DNA from: Clusia tigrina
Lineage: Eukaryota; Arthropoda; Insecta; Diptera; Clusiidae
Length of the DNA stretch: 64,000 nucleotides
NCBI GenBank assembly: GCA_920105625.2
Contig: OV050030.1
Location: forward strand, 321,460,368 to 321,524,367
Direction: 5' to 3'
Under the pieces are notes generated by a model. It searched no databases. It worked only from the letters and a program-made list of their open reading frames with translations, and had not been told where the DNA came from. A program made the translations under genes and the position numbers. The stretch's first letter is position 1, and every line of letters begins with the position of its first letter. Below are positions 44,571-55,149 of the stretch, piece after piece.

Positions 44571-44880
44571 TTTGTACCATTACTTTTTAAGTGTTGCGCA
44601 TACATATTTTCATATACCCTAACTCCTCAAAGTATTGAATGAATGAATATATAAAAAGTGGTTTGTAGTGAATGAATGAATATATAAAAAGCGATTTAGT
44701 ACAGAAAATATCCATTATAAACACTTATTGTGAGTTTCAATGTATTTTAGAAGATTCAAATATAAGTTATTCGAAAAAAATATCTAATGCTAATTATAAA
44801 TTCCTATAAATATTGCAACCTTAAAGCATATCCGCAATCCTTAAGTGGTAACTACACTCATGTTTTGAGCCTACTACACG
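44571..44880. other. Non-coding with a short direct repeat
   Basis: Holds two copies of TGAATGAATGAATATATAAA (near 44639 and 44672), 35 bases or so apart. Nothing else recognised. Confidence 0.4.
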
Positions 44881-45040
44881 CAGTCTGACCTCACCTCATT
44901 CTATAGAGATACTGCAACCAAAGAAGACAAAGAAAAGACATTCAATTCCCTCCAAATTTATTTACCGTTCCGACCATTTTTTTGGTCACACGTATAGTGT
45001 ATGTGAATTTATTGTGTTTGTTGTAAAAATATTCCATATC

Positions 45041-45280
45041 CCTGTAGTGAAAATTATAGGCAGTCTTCAAAATGTACTACTAAATTTAATAGTAAAAAAT
45101 CAAGTGGTTAATTTACTAGTTCAAAACTTATTTATAAGTTAACCAGTTACTGACTTCTTCCCTGTAGTGAAAATTATAGGCAGTCTTCAAAATATACTAC
45201 TAAATTTAATTGTAAAAAATCAAGTGGTTAATTTACTAGTTCAAAACTTATCTATAATTTAACCATTTACTGACTTCTGC
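45041..45280. repeat. 120-bp tandem duplication in the inverted copy
   Basis: CCTGTAGTGAAAATTATAGG starts at 45041 and again at 45161. The two 120-base units differ by about six bases. The homologous region near 21385-21465 has one copy. Confidence 0.85.
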
Positions 45281-45750
45281 GGCACTTCATTGCCGTGTAT
45301 ACTAAATTTTTCCTTTCTTGTCAATTTAATTAAAAAGGAAGTGAAGACAAACATTGGAATTTGAAGAAAAACAGTTATTTTTATAATTTCAAGCACTTTT
45401 TGTAATTCCTCAATTTAGAGATACATCTTCAAGTTAACGCGTGTTTTAAAATATCCGCAAATTGTTCGCAAAGAAATGTAGAAATGCGACACAATGAAAT
45501 AACATGCTGAATTAATGTCGAGTACACATTATTATATTATGTACATACATACATATATATGAATTTTACATATAATTATGAGTTTTACTAGTATTTTACA
45601 TGTCGAGTACCCATTATTATAATATGTATATATGAATTTTACATATAATCTGAGTTTTACTAGTACTTTAACTAGTTGGATTCACTGCTGGGATGTTGTC
45701 TAAAATAGCGAATATTCGGAGAAAAATATCAGAAGAAATCAGGGCTACTG

Positions 45751-46112
45751 TAATGATTAGACGGGGTTTTTAAATCCATGGTTTAAAATGTAACTTTATT
45801 TACCGAACATTAATCATTAACAGTCGACTATCTACTGTCTTTCAATTACAATGTTGGACTTATATTTATACTTAAAATAGTTGAGTCGTCGATGACATCA
45901 CTGTTCGATGACTCAAGAGGTATCGATGGATAAGGGTCAGTTATTTGAGACGTATGTGTGCTGGCTCACATTTCACGGTCGTTGACCGTCGCCTTGAATG
46001 TTGGTGTCTCATATCGGCACCACTTTGGAATGTTGCACACTTTGCAATTGTTAATTGATTTTAGGTCATTAGATTCATATGTATGTTAGTTCAATGACCG
46101 TTATCCATGACA
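45751..46112 (-). repeat. 3' LTR
   Basis: TGTAATGATTAGACGGGG to ATGACA in plus sense, 362 bp. Differs from the other LTR by a handful of bases (for example GGGGTTT against GGTGTTT near the start). In element sense it is the downstream LTR, directly preceded by the purine tract. Confidence 0.9.
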
Positions 46113-46126
46113 CCTCCCCTTTTTGG
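46113..46126 (-). promoter_or_regulatory. Polypurine tract
   Basis: On the minus strand, AAAAAGGGGAGG directly abuts the 3' LTR, the position and composition of a plus-strand DNA primer. Confidence 0.8.
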
Positions 46127-46384
46127 GAAAAGAAAAAAATTTCCTTTTTTTTTCTTTTATTTGTATGTATATATTTATATGTATATGTACATATTATTTT
46201 TAACTTATAACAATTACATGATTGGATAAATTATATTTTGAAGTAAGGGTTGTAATATATAAAGTTATTGGCATCGTGTGGGATGCTGGAATATAGAGCT
46301 ATCGGCCGATAGTTATTTTGTAAAAAAAAAAATAAATTATATATAGGTATATTTATTTATATTTTAATATCTATTATTTCTTAT

Positions 46385-47040
46385 GCTAGTTTTAGTCTAT
46401 TTTTGTGCACAATAATTGATTTAGATTTTGTGTCAATTTTGCAATTTCCAAAATGGTCAGTCTCAATCACCTTGTATGGACCTTTAAAAATACTATCTAA
46501 TTTGTGATTGGTTTCATCTTTTAGGTACCATATCGTTTGGCCGAATATTTTGTGGATTTACACTCTTGTCATAAATGTGTTTTGTCTTTATTTTAGCCTT
46601 TTCTAGCATTTCTGATGCTCTCTTCTGAGCTACTTGCAATTTGAATTGGAGTTCGTTTTTGTAGTCGTCAAAGTTGTATACCGGATTTATTTTTCCATTT
46701 AGTATAAAGTCGTATGGAACTGGCGCTTTTCCGAATACTAATTCGAAAGGTGTGTAACCATGAGTTGTTGATGGTGTCGTGTTGTAACAATACGTGAAAT
46801 ATTTGAGCCAATGGTCCCAGTCTAATTTGTTAGTTGAAATGTATGATCTTATGTACTCGTTAAATGTTTTATGGGATCGTTCTACTGTACCTAAAGTTTG
46901 ATGGTGATAAGGGGTGGATGTTTTTCTTTCTATTTGTAAAAGCTTGCATATTTGGTCAAATATTTGGTTTTTATATTCGGTACCCATGTCTGTTAATATT
47001 TGTTTTATGGGTCCGTAAATTTAAATAAGGTTCTCTACTA
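46385..47040 (-). pseudogene. Integrase, core end and C-terminal part
   Basis: The minus strand reads TDMGTEYKNQIFDQ (catalytic Asp, about 46985), STPYHHQTLGTVERSHKTFNEY (catalytic Glu), YCYNTTPSTTHGYTPFELVFG, and after a frame change near 46520 the GPYKVIE segment of the C-terminal domain and NRLKLA before a stop near 46387. The zinc-binding N-terminus and first part of the core are missing. Integrase inserts the cDNA into chromosomal DNA. The frame change and deletion make it non-functional. Confidence 0.85.
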
Positions 47041-48570
47041 TTGCTTCAAATCAGGGTATTGCAATATTTTTGGGGATAGCAGACAACTTTTAAAATATTG
47101 AAATGCCTTTTCGCATTCAGGTGTCCATTCGAACTGTGATTTTGTTAAGTTGCATCCGGACATTTACACTTGTCCGGATGCAACTTAAGATTTGTTTTCC
47201 TGCAGATCTCGAAAACTGATTTTAAATTTGCTAACATATGTTTTTCGGAGCATCCAATGACTATGAGGTCGTCCATATATATAAAAGTTTTCCCCGGTCC
47301 TAGTCCAGAAAATGCAATATTCATCATCCTTTGAAAGGAGTTTGGGGCTATTTTTAATCCAAAAGGGAATCTTTTGAATCTAAAGGATCCTTGTTCGGTT
47401 GAGAATGATGTAACGTTTCTTGAATTTTCCTCAAGCTCTATTTGATGAAAACCTGAAATCGAATCCAAACACGAAAAATACTTCGAACGACCTAACTGGT
47501 CAAGGATATCGTCAATTCTAGGCAATGGGTACTTGTCTGATGCTAATTTTTTATTGACTTGTCTATAGTCTATTACAAGTCTCCATTTTTTTTCCGAGGA
47601 ATTTGGTAAGGATTTCTTCGGGACTAAAAGTATAGGGCTATTATACTCTGAGACTGACGGTTCAATGATATCATCTCTAAGCAGTTTTTCTATTTGTTTA
47701 TTTATTTCGGCTTTATGAGTATGAGGAGTCCTATAGTTTTTTATGTAAACCGGATTATTTTCGTTTAAGTGTAATTTCTGTTTATAAAAATTGTTGTATT
47801 TACACGCATCGCTTTCTAAAGCAAATACGTCTGTGTAGTTTGAAGCGAGTTGAACTAGTTTTCCTCTATGAAGTATTGGGCAGTTGTTTGCTAATTTATT
47901 CAAAATTTTGGTTTGTCGTTCTTGATTGTTATTTTGTTTATCTATTTTAACAATGTAATAGTCATCAAGGTTTTCTGTTCTTATTGTGTTTTGCTGCCAA
48001 AAAAGGTTGTTATCCGTTGTATTAATAATTCGAACATATGGGTTTTTTGTATTAACGATTGTATTTGCTATGAAAAACCATCTTCAAGTTCCTGATTGGG
48101 TATTAAAGAGGTCATTTTCCGTACTTGTTATGTCGATTTTTCTAATGACCTCCGCTCTTGCTGGGAGTGAGAGTATTTTCCCCTGATGTGAATCCAATAT
48201 TTCGATTTCTAGTTCAATATTTAAACAGTTTGGCCTAATAATGAGCCAACTTGGACCAGAATTTTGGTAGTCTAATACACAATTATAATTTTGTATGAAA
48301 TCATAGCCTATTATACCATCACAAGGTAGCGGGAAAGAATCATCCACTATGTGGAAATTATGAGATATTGTTAAATTATTTATGTATAGACTTGCTTGTG
48401 TGACACCGAATGTTTTTATTGTACCACTGCCTATACCTCTGAGGTTGAATATTTGATTTATATTTATTGTAGCATTGTCTACATGGTTTGTTTTGAAGAG
48501 ACTTATATCTGATCCTGTATTTAAAAGAAATGTAGAGGTGGACTGACTTAAGGATGATTATATTCTGATG
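47041..48570 (-). pseudogene. Pol: aspartic protease, RT, RNase H stub
   Basis: The protease is at about 48570-48240: LLNTGSDISLF, with Asn where the family has Asp in DTGS, and the CDGIIGYDFI flap-end block. The RT is at 47145-47903, a 252-codon frame with KLLRDDIIEPSVSEYNSPI, KWRLVIDYRQVNKKL, SCLDSISGFHQIEL (catalytic Asp), RFPFGLKIAPNSFQRMM and FIYMDDLIVIG (catalytic YMDD). It ends at LKLHPDKC, where a deletion with a foldback sequence removes the thumb. The RNase H stub (FEWTPECEKAFQYFKS) follows in another frame and is cut off near 47050. The Asn in the protease may itself be inactivating. Confidence 0.85.
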
Positions 48571-48613
48571 CAATTGTTTAAACAGAGGTTTACATTTAAA
48601 ATTCTGTGCTCAT

Positions 48614-49858
48614 TTAATTCGATACATTCCCCAGTTGGGCGGACTGGGGGACATCCCCGTTTTCCGACGCCTCTGTATACCGAACGTTTCCATTATTATG
48701 TCTGCGTCCTCTATAATTATTGTTGTGTCCATAATTTCTATTTCTATTATTGTTGTCTCTGGTATCAGAGTGAGAGTCGTTACGCCGTGTATTATAATTC
48801 CGGTTCGAAGAGCTTCTTTGTCCACGATATGATCTGTTTCCACCCCTATATCTTACGTTGGAATTTCGAAATTTGTTGATGTAATTTACTTGTAAAGTTC
48901 CTGAACTTTCCGAACTTAACTCAAGAAATTTTGTAATAGCGTCTCCTACTGTTGGGAACTGACCTGCCCTCATTAGCAATTTTACCTCTTCAGATTTCGC
49001 ATTTGTTTTTATTGTTTTCACTGCATGTTGAGTGGAGTAGCTTTTTGCTAGTGCAGGCGTTAAACCGTCTGCAATAAATGATTGCTCCAATTGCCTTGAT
49101 AAAGTTTCAATTTCTTTGGCAAAATCACTGTCGCTTTTATTATGCTGCTTTACGGTATTAAGTCTGGCTGAAATACTCTGTGGAGATTCGTATTTCACGT
49201 TTGCAAGTAATTTGCTTTTGATTGCTTGAATAGTACTCTCGTTTGTTATCAATGTACCTGCTGAGTGAGTTAATTTCGTTTTTATTAATGAAATTGCTAT
49301 GTTTTCATGGGTTTCTTTTATGGTTTCCAATAAATCAATGGCGTTTATGAATTTATTAAAATTTTCAATTTTGCCATCAAACTCTGGAAGCAATTTCGTT
49401 GCAGTATTAATGAACTCGATAGGTGTCATATTGCTAAGATTGTTTATTTCGTTTTGTTCTTTTAATGAGTCAGTATCTGTGTCTTCTAATGAGTCAGTAT
49501 CTGTGTCAGAGCTTTCGCTGCAAAGTAATGAATGAATAGTCAGGTCAAGTAATTTTGTTATACTTGTTGGTACTTCTTGTGGTACTTGTAATTTATTATA
49601 AAGTACTTTCAGTCTATTTTTAATGGAAGTGAAATAATTTTCGAATTCTAGCTTATGGTCTGTGCTAAGTACCGGGTAAATTGTCCTACCTAAATTGGCA
49701 ATTGTATTATGCTGACATGCAAGAATACCAATATGTTTTAGTTGAGTAATTTTGGATGGTAGGGGTGTTTTATTTAAACATTTGTACGATTTGTCAAAAG
49801 TTATCTTTATTTCATGCAATTTTACCAAAACTTTGTCCCATGTGATTGGTGAGGACAT
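48614..49858 (-). CDS. Gag polyprotein of the mdg1/412-like element
   Basis: An open 414-codon frame from MSSPITWDKVLVKLHEIKI. Residues 1-110 are helical. A Ser/Thr/Asp-rich acidic linker with a repeated DTDSLE/K unit follows (about 120-135). A capsid-like region spans about 145-320 (FINTATKLLPEFDGKIENF to LLMRAGQFPTVGDAITKFL). The C-terminal 85 residues are Arg/Asn/Gly-rich (RGGNRSYRGQ) and replace a CCHC knuckle. Gag packages the element RNA into particles in the cytoplasm. No stop or frameshift is seen, in contrast to pol. The ATG at 49858 is the first in frame after the leader. Confidence 0.85.
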   Translation of the reverse strand: MSSPITWDKVLVKLHEIKITFDKSYKCLNKTPLPSKITQLKHIGILACQHNTIANLGRTIYPVLSTDHKLEFENYFTSIKNRLKVLYNKLQVPQEVPTSITKLLDLTIHSLLCSESSDTDTDSLEDTDTDSLKEQNEINNLSNMTPIEFINTATKLLPEFDGKIENFNKFINAIDLLETIKETHENIAISLIKTKLTHSAGTLITNESTIQAIKSKLLANVKYESPQSISARLNTVKQHNKSDSDFAKEIETLSRQLEQSFIADGLTPALAKSYSTQHAVKTIKTNAKSEEVKLLMRAGQFPTVGDAITKFLELSSESSGTLQVNYINKFRNSNVRYRGGNRSYRGQRSSSNRNYNTRRNDSHSDTRDNNNRNRNYGHNNNYRGRRHNNGNVRYTEASENGDVPQSAQLGNVSN

Positions 49859-50118
49859 AATAAATGGACCATACGTAATTAGGAAATTGCAACATTGATA
49901 GATTTACATGTTTTAATAAAAAGTTTAATTTTGTCTATTTGTTTATATTATTTTCTTGTCATTTGTGTGTTGTTGCTTGCACGGTGTTTTTAATGTGAAT
50001 ACTTAGTTGTAACTATTAGTTTTATATTGTGAAATTGAATTTAATAATATTGCTTATCTTATATGATGATGAGTTTTGTTGTCCTTTACGAAGCTGCAAT
50101 TCTTCTCCAGATAGTTTT

Positions 50119-50397
50119 TCAGATAGTTTCGATCCTGACCGCTGGTGTTTCCACACGTTGTATCCTTCGTTTTAAATATTTTTTTAGTGCCGAATGTATT
50201 GCCATTATTAGCACCAAGGCTCCGATTAAACACATAATTTCCCAAGGTATTGTTTTGATGTTTTGATTGTCACTTTTCTCTTGGTATTTGTCTATATATT
50301 TTACAACTTCTGTATTCATCTGTTGCACTTCTTTTCCCACTTCATAGCCAGAAATTGCTATCATCACTATACTTATTGCTTTTTTCCACCAACCCAT
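50119..50397 (-). CDS. Small predicted membrane protein upstream of gag
   Basis: A 92-codon open frame in the leader between the primer-binding site and gag. It starts MGWWKKAISIVMIAISGYEVG, has an acidic helical middle (about 23-45, EVQQMNTEVVKYIDKYQEK), one strong predicted transmembrane segment (about 52-70, MCLIGALVLIMAIHSAL) and a basic tail (KKYLKRRIQR). It looks like a type of small membrane protein and not a random frame: hydrophobic and basic blocks are ordered. I do not recognise a characterised family. Similar small leader ORFs may exist in relatives; function unknown. It lies 217 bp from the 5' LTR. Confidence 0.6.
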   Translation of the reverse strand: MGWWKKAISIVMIAISGYEVGKEVQQMNTEVVKYIDKYQEKSDNQNIKTIPWEIMCLIGALVLIMAIHSALKKYLKRRIQRVETPAVRIETI

Positions 50398-50593
50398 GGT
50401 GTTGATTGAAGTTTTTTCATGGATATTTCTATACTTTATCTTTTTTTAAATTTTTCCCACTTTTGTTTTTTTCTTTATGCTTAGCAGTTCATTTTCAGCA
50501 ATTGCCTATTGTAAGCAAATATTCACTGAAGTTACACTTTTTGTTATTAAAAAAAAAATATTTATTTTTAAAATTTATTTATTTTTAGCGTCA

Positions 50594-50611
50594 CTTATGC
50601 CAGGGTCGCCA
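50594..50611 (-). promoter_or_regulatory. tRNA primer-binding site
   Basis: Directly after the 5' LTR the minus strand reads TGGCGACCCTGGCATAAG. TGG complements the CCA end of a tRNA. The GCGACC part resembles the arginine-tRNA type used by mdg1/412 elements; the exact tRNA is not confirmed. Confidence 0.7.
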
Positions 50612-50975
50612 TGTAATGATTAGACGGTGTTTTTAAGTTCATGGTTTAAAATGTAACTTTATTTACCGAACATTAATCATTAACAGTCGACTATCTACTG
50701 TCTTTCAATTACAATGTTGAACTTATATTTATACTTAAAATAGTTGAGTCGTCGATGACATCACTGTTCGATGACTCAAGAGGTATCGATGGATAAGGGT
50801 CAGTTATTTGAGACGTATGTGTGCTGGCTCACATTTCACGGTCGTTGACCGTCGCCTTGAATGTTGGTGTCTCATATCGGCACCACTTTGGAATGTTGCA
50901 CACTTTGCAATTGTTAATTGATTTTAGGTCATTAGATTCATATGTCTGTTAGTTCAATGACCGTTATCCATGACA
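50612..50975 (-). repeat. 5' LTR
   Basis: 364 bp, starting TGTAATGATTAGACGGTG in plus sense. It should hold the promoter and polyadenylation signals of the element; I see no certain TATA box. Followed by the target duplication CTAC. Confidence 0.9.
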
Positions 50976-51877
50976 CTACGTTTAAATTAAACTTTTAGAG
51001 GGTCACTTCATTTGTATTTTAAAAAGAACTGCGAAACTTCTAAAAAGAAAATAAAATAATGAATCAAAAAAAATTGTATTATTTAATTTGGAATTGAAAA
51101 CTCAAATGTTAGCAAGTTATTTTCATAAATTACAACTATTCTTAATGTAAAATATGATCCAATTGCTTTCCATTTTGTTCACTGTAAACGCACCATAGTA
51201 ATCATAAGTTGTAGAATCATAATTCTTTGGTTTTTTGGCATAATATTATACTACTAATAACTAAAATAATTAATAAAAATTCATTTATATTAAAATGGGG
51301 TCCGACTGCCCCAGTAGTACCCCACGCGTGGCTAAATATGCATGGCCATGAACGAATGAAAGTGCACAGGGGACAGTAAAAATATTAGAATTTGGAACAG
51401 AAGGAGACAAAAATTAAGAAATTGACGGTCAAAAGAGAATTCAACGTTTCTACAGTATTCTCACAAATAACAACAGTTTCAATAGTCTCAGAAAAATCTT
51501 CAAAATAGGTCAAAAATGCACCTAAACGAATTAAGTTAACGGCTTTATGCTTTTAATTAAACAGAGGTAGTGTTTCTTTCTTTAATAATGTAGAAAACAA
51601 TTTTTTATTTTGTCGAATTAATTTTTTTACTTAAACGTAACTGGAATATTTCGACTTGTGGATCTTGAGGGTTCATTGATAATGAGAAATTATCAAAGAA
51701 ATTGTATGTTTTCAGTTATTTTGAGAAGTTAAGTAAATTGAGGAATGACGAAAGTTAGAGTTAAGGGGGGTGCACTGTATTTTTACCACTACATGCATCA
51801 ATTTTTAAAACTCCTCTCAGTAGCAGAACTCGCACAAACACATTCATATCAACTGTCTATTCTTGTATATTCTTTGC

Positions 51878-52261
51878 TGCAACTACCTCTGTTCTTCTAT
51901 CATAATAGTATGATTTTGGATATATATTGTTATTCCCCCATTTTTATACTGTTGGTGCTCCTTTCCGCACACACCTGAAGTTCTATGAGTACTCGTTGAT
52001 TAGGACCGTTGAGGCGCTTTGTTAGCTGCCAAAAGTCCCTGCGTTCCTATAAAGGAATGCGTTCCTTTAGAAATGCAACATAATAAATACTTTAATCATG
52101 ATTTCTCCCTACCTTATATACTATTACTTAATCTACTGACCTACTAAATACAAATGCCGATAGTGCGCTTTATATACCATTAGTCAACGCGAATAGTGTC
52201 TATTAGGAGTTCATATTATGAATCAAGGCACATATAGGTAGTTTTGCTTTTACTCACAACA
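51878..52261 (-). repeat. Putative single LTR of the env-bearing element
   Basis: Defined by the purine tract (minus strand GGAAAGAGGGGACGA) at its upstream side and by the end of the repeat homology at 51877 on the other. It starts TGTTGTGAG and ends GTTGCA in element sense. No second LTR is present to confirm the limits. Confidence 0.5.
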
Positions 52262-52797
52262 TTCGTCCCCTCTTTCCAGAAAAGGTAGTGCAACTAGCTT
52301 GTAGGGGAGAATCTTACAACATTTTTTCCTGCACTATAAACAATTTTGTGAATTTGATAAATCCTATAATATATACTTTTGATTTCTCATATTAAATTCG
52401 TTTTCCGGGTTCTCTCTTTCTTTTCTTGTTTTTATTTTAGAGTATTTCTACTGTTTTTTATTTTAATTTTTTATTTTTTAGGTTGTCCTTTTTTCTATAT
52501 CTCTTTTCTTTTTGTTTTTATTTTATTTTTTTTTACACTTGATCCTTATATTTTTCGTTTCCTTTTTGTATTATTTATTATCTATTATTTTCTATTTTTA
52601 TTATATTTCTTATTTTATTTTTATTATTGGTCTCTTTGAGGTTTTCTGCTTTTTGGTTTTTTTGGTTTTCTTTTCTTTTGTTTTTCCATTTTCCCCCATA
52701 ATTGATTCCTACAATATTTTTGTTTTACAACTAACTCCAAAAATTTATTCTTACAATATTTTTGTTTTACAATTTAATCAAATAATTTATTCTTATA
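52262..52797. other. T-rich 3' untranslated stretch
   Basis: Very T-rich in plus sense (52400-52650). The Phe-rich frames here are compositional and no protein is supported. A direct repeat of about 30 bases (ACAATATTTTTGTTTTACAA near 52711 and 52755) lies just before env. Confidence 0.5.
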
Positions 52798-53960
52798 TTA
52801 CTGCTCTTCCTCTTCCTGGTGAACGCTGCATTCTACTCGTGGTGGAAGCTCCTGTCGTGGGAAAGGTCCCCGCATTGGACTTCTAATCTCTAGATAGAAC
52901 ATTATTGCGACTGTTATGAATAGTGTCGTGACTGTGCCTACTCCTCCCTCTTTTAAACAGGCTTGTGTTTTGTTGATTTTCAACATCGCATCCCCGTTCT
53001 CAGCTTCTTTCAGCAGTTCGTCGATTGTCTTTTTATTAGGCGTTATTAGTTGCTTCAATTCAGCATGATGAATAAAATGTACTACTGAGGGATCTTGTGT
53101 CTTATTGGTAGTGGTGGGTTTTTGTAGGGCCGCTAGTATACCCTGGAGTTTTGTTGCCGTGTAGTTGTCCCCATTTCTGGAGTGTTATGTTGAAATGTTG
53201 ATATCTTTGTTTCTTGTGTAATAATATAGTGTCTTTATTTATTACTCTGCAATTTTCGCCTCTTGTATGTATAAACTCGGATCCTGGAAGTTCTAGTCTC
53301 ATTGTTTTCTCTTGGCACACGGCTGTCATGCTTGCTTGCGCGTTGAAATGGAAAAACTAGCGATCTAGTGACTCGATTGCTATTAGCATTCCTTCTATTG
53401 CTGGAACTGCAATATGTTCGCATTTTTCTTCTTCGTGCTTCAGGACTTCGATTTCGCAGATGCTACTTTCTCTTGTCAGTATTTTTCCTGGATATGTACA
53501 CATGCTTTAGATTTACTTCTGGGATTACAATTTTAATTTCAATTTCATTTATATATGGAATATGAACAATGTCAGATGGTTGGTTATATGACTCAAATGT
53601 TGCTTCTCTTATAATAATCTTACAATTAGAAATATATATTGAATTATTATTTTTAACCTTAATTTCTGAATTATAACAATTATGCTTTACATTTGTTTCT
53701 TCTAAATTTTTCGTGACAATAATATTATGTTCTATAAATAATATTTCTTTGTCATTGTTTTCTTTAAATTCGCATTAAGTAATTGTTTAATACCTGGGTC
53801 AACAATGTTTTTAACTTTTTTTCATCGATTTGAATAATAACATTTTCAATGAAGGTAAGTTTTTTATTAGATCTACATACGATCGTACATATTAATTCGG
53901 TATGATTATCAATTGTTGGAATTGGAATTATCTTAAAGTATAAGTTTTCTTTTTTCGCAT
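52798..53960 (-). pseudogene. Envelope gene remnant, several frames
   Basis: Three open pieces on the minus strand (about 53423-53235, 53329-53102 and 53058-52798) lie in different frames and are preceded by a more degraded stretch to 53960. The last piece has one strong hydrophobic segment (about residues 40-57 of the piece) followed by a short basic and then acidic cytoplasmic tail, the layout of a membrane-anchored fusion-type env C-terminus. The middle piece has a conserved-looking acidic and Cys-bearing segment. Frameshifts break it at least twice. It is described only as a relic; it cannot make an env protein. Confidence 0.65.
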
Positions 53961-53970
53961 AAAATGTGAT

Positions 53971-54900
53971 TTACTTTTTTTTTGATAATCTAATTTTAAA
54001 TTTGACAACATAATGGCCATTACCAGCTTCATTACTTTTTGGCATTGTATGGACTCTTTTAAATGGGTTTTGTTTTCTTCCTAGTCTTTTTCGAGAGTTT
54101 TCTGCGGCTACAAATTCTTTATTAATATCATATTCTTTTCTATTTTTATTTAGTTTGTCGATTTTACGTTGTTTTTCTAATTGGTTGTTGTATATCGAGG
54201 TATGCTTATTAAAAATATATACAGTTTGCTCTATTCCAGAGTGCCTTATATCCTTTTCTTGGCAAGTGTTAATTATAATTAATTTTTCATTAAGTGTTTT
54301 ATGCAACCTTTCTATATATGTTATATCTGTGTTTTCAGTAGCAATTTCTAAGTTAATGTTTAAATTTTTGAACCATTCCTGAAGGTTAAAACTAACTAGC
54401 CCACTGTCTTGATCTGTTTTCAAATTTTGAGGAGGTCCCATTGAGTTAAAAACTTTTAGTAAAACCCTCTTTGCCTATTGCCAATTGGAGTGTTCTAACT
54501 TTTCTACCATAGAGAATTTAGAGTGGACATCAATGCAAGTTAAGTAAGCATCACCATCCCTTTTCCAAATATCTATTAAATATTTTTCCCTTATTTCATA
54601 AGTCGTAGGAGTTATTTTAAATGGCATATTGTGGGAAATGTGATCATACTTGCATTCATTGCAAAGTTCACATTTATCAATTATATTTTATATTTCAGAA
54701 ATGTCTCTGGGTTAATAATTTTGTTTTCTGAATTGTTTTTGTACCTTATCTATTCCCTGGTGCAATCCTTATAAATGTATTTTTAAAATAATTTCCTTAA
54801 ATCTATCGTAAGACGTCACTTCCATTATTTTCATAGCTGCAGATGTGTTATTAGTTGGTGATTGTTTTATTAATTGAATATAAATTAAGGAAATATAAAA
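53971..54900 (-). pseudogene. Integrase of the env-bearing element
   Basis: From about 54700 the minus strand shows CNECKYDHISHNMPFKIT (end of the HHCC zinc domain), then LIDIWKRDGDAYLTCIDVHSKF with the first catalytic Asp (about 54530), and after a break near 54450 the 156-codon frame 53971-54441. That has the second Asp (KTDQDSGLVSF), DITYIERLHKTLNEK with the catalytic Glu, NKHTSIYNNQLEKQ and the C-terminal basic region. The gypsy/17.6 type of insect integrase fits best. The 5' portion beyond 54900 is missing. Confidence 0.8.
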
Positions 54901-55149
54901 TCAAACTTCAGTGTCATCCAAATCAACTAGCAAGGAATCTGCTTCAAGGGATGTATACATCTCGTCTTAAAAGCCCACTACTTTAAAATAACAATTTATA
55001 ACTCTAAAACTAAAATTGCTCCAAGCAATGGCGTGGAGCATCAATTTATTTATTAGTTAGTTGTAAGCTTTGAAAAATTATTGTTGATTTTCAATTGAAA
55101 AGATACAATAAATAAATTTTTGTTGAATTAAAAAAAAGAAGGAGACTGC
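54901..55149. other. Non-coding gap
   Basis: AT-rich, no gene or repeat recognised. The errantivirus-like fragment ends on one side and an unrelated integrase fragment starts on the other. Confidence 0.4.

Larger units (their letters stand above)
45751..50975 (-). mobile_element. Ty3/gypsy LTR retrotransposon (mdg1/412-like), defective
   Basis: Two LTRs of about 362 and 364 bp in direct orientation, ends TG...CA, with a 4-bp target duplication CTAC (45747-45750 and 50976-50979). On the minus strand: 5' LTR (50612-50975), primer-binding site, a small membrane-protein ORF (50119-50397), gag (48614-49858), protease and RT (about 48570-47145), remnants of RNase H (about 47050-47145) and integrase (about 47030-46385), purine tract and 3' LTR (45751-46112). 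Internal deletions remove the RT thumb, most of RNase H and the integrase start, so it cannot move by itself. The near-identical LTRs indicate a fairly recent insertion. The 412/mdg1 placement rests on the gag type and primer site and is an inference. Confidence 0.9.
44880..51877 (-). repeat. Inverted third copy of the unclassified repeat, split by an LTR element
   Basis: The left part (about 44880-45750) is the reverse complement of about 21600 back to 20905 (flank plus unit 2). The right part (50976-51877) is the reverse complement of the stretch running back to about 20020. The two halves join at CTAC, the target of the LTR retrotransposon between them. Since it contains both the repeat and the 21243-21600 flank, it shows the order before tandem duplication. 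Divergence is much higher than between units 1 and 2. Local tandem duplications of 120 bp (45041-45280) and about 85 bp (45517-45665) are private to this copy. Confidence 0.85.
51878..54900 (-). mobile_element. Env-bearing LTR element (errantivirus-like), 3' half
   Basis: On the minus strand: integrase (about 54900-53971), env (about 53960-52800), an AT/T-rich 3' untranslated stretch, a purine tract (about 52262-52275) and one LTR (about 51878-52261). The 5' half (5' LTR, gag, protease, RT) is absent and the break is near 54900. The integrase and env order is that of insect endogenous retroviruses of the gypsy group. The LTR abuts the inverted repeat, where the homology to the other copies stops. 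Env is broken in several frames. Confidence 0.75.

Noticed and set aside
45041..45665. Tandem repeats as a CRISPR array or satellite
   Set aside because: Only two units each, no unique spacers and a eukaryotic TE context; simple local duplications.
52379..52886. Phe/Leu/Tyr-rich plus-strand frames that look like membrane proteins
   Set aside because: They come from a T-rich 3' untranslated stretch of an LTR element on the other strand.
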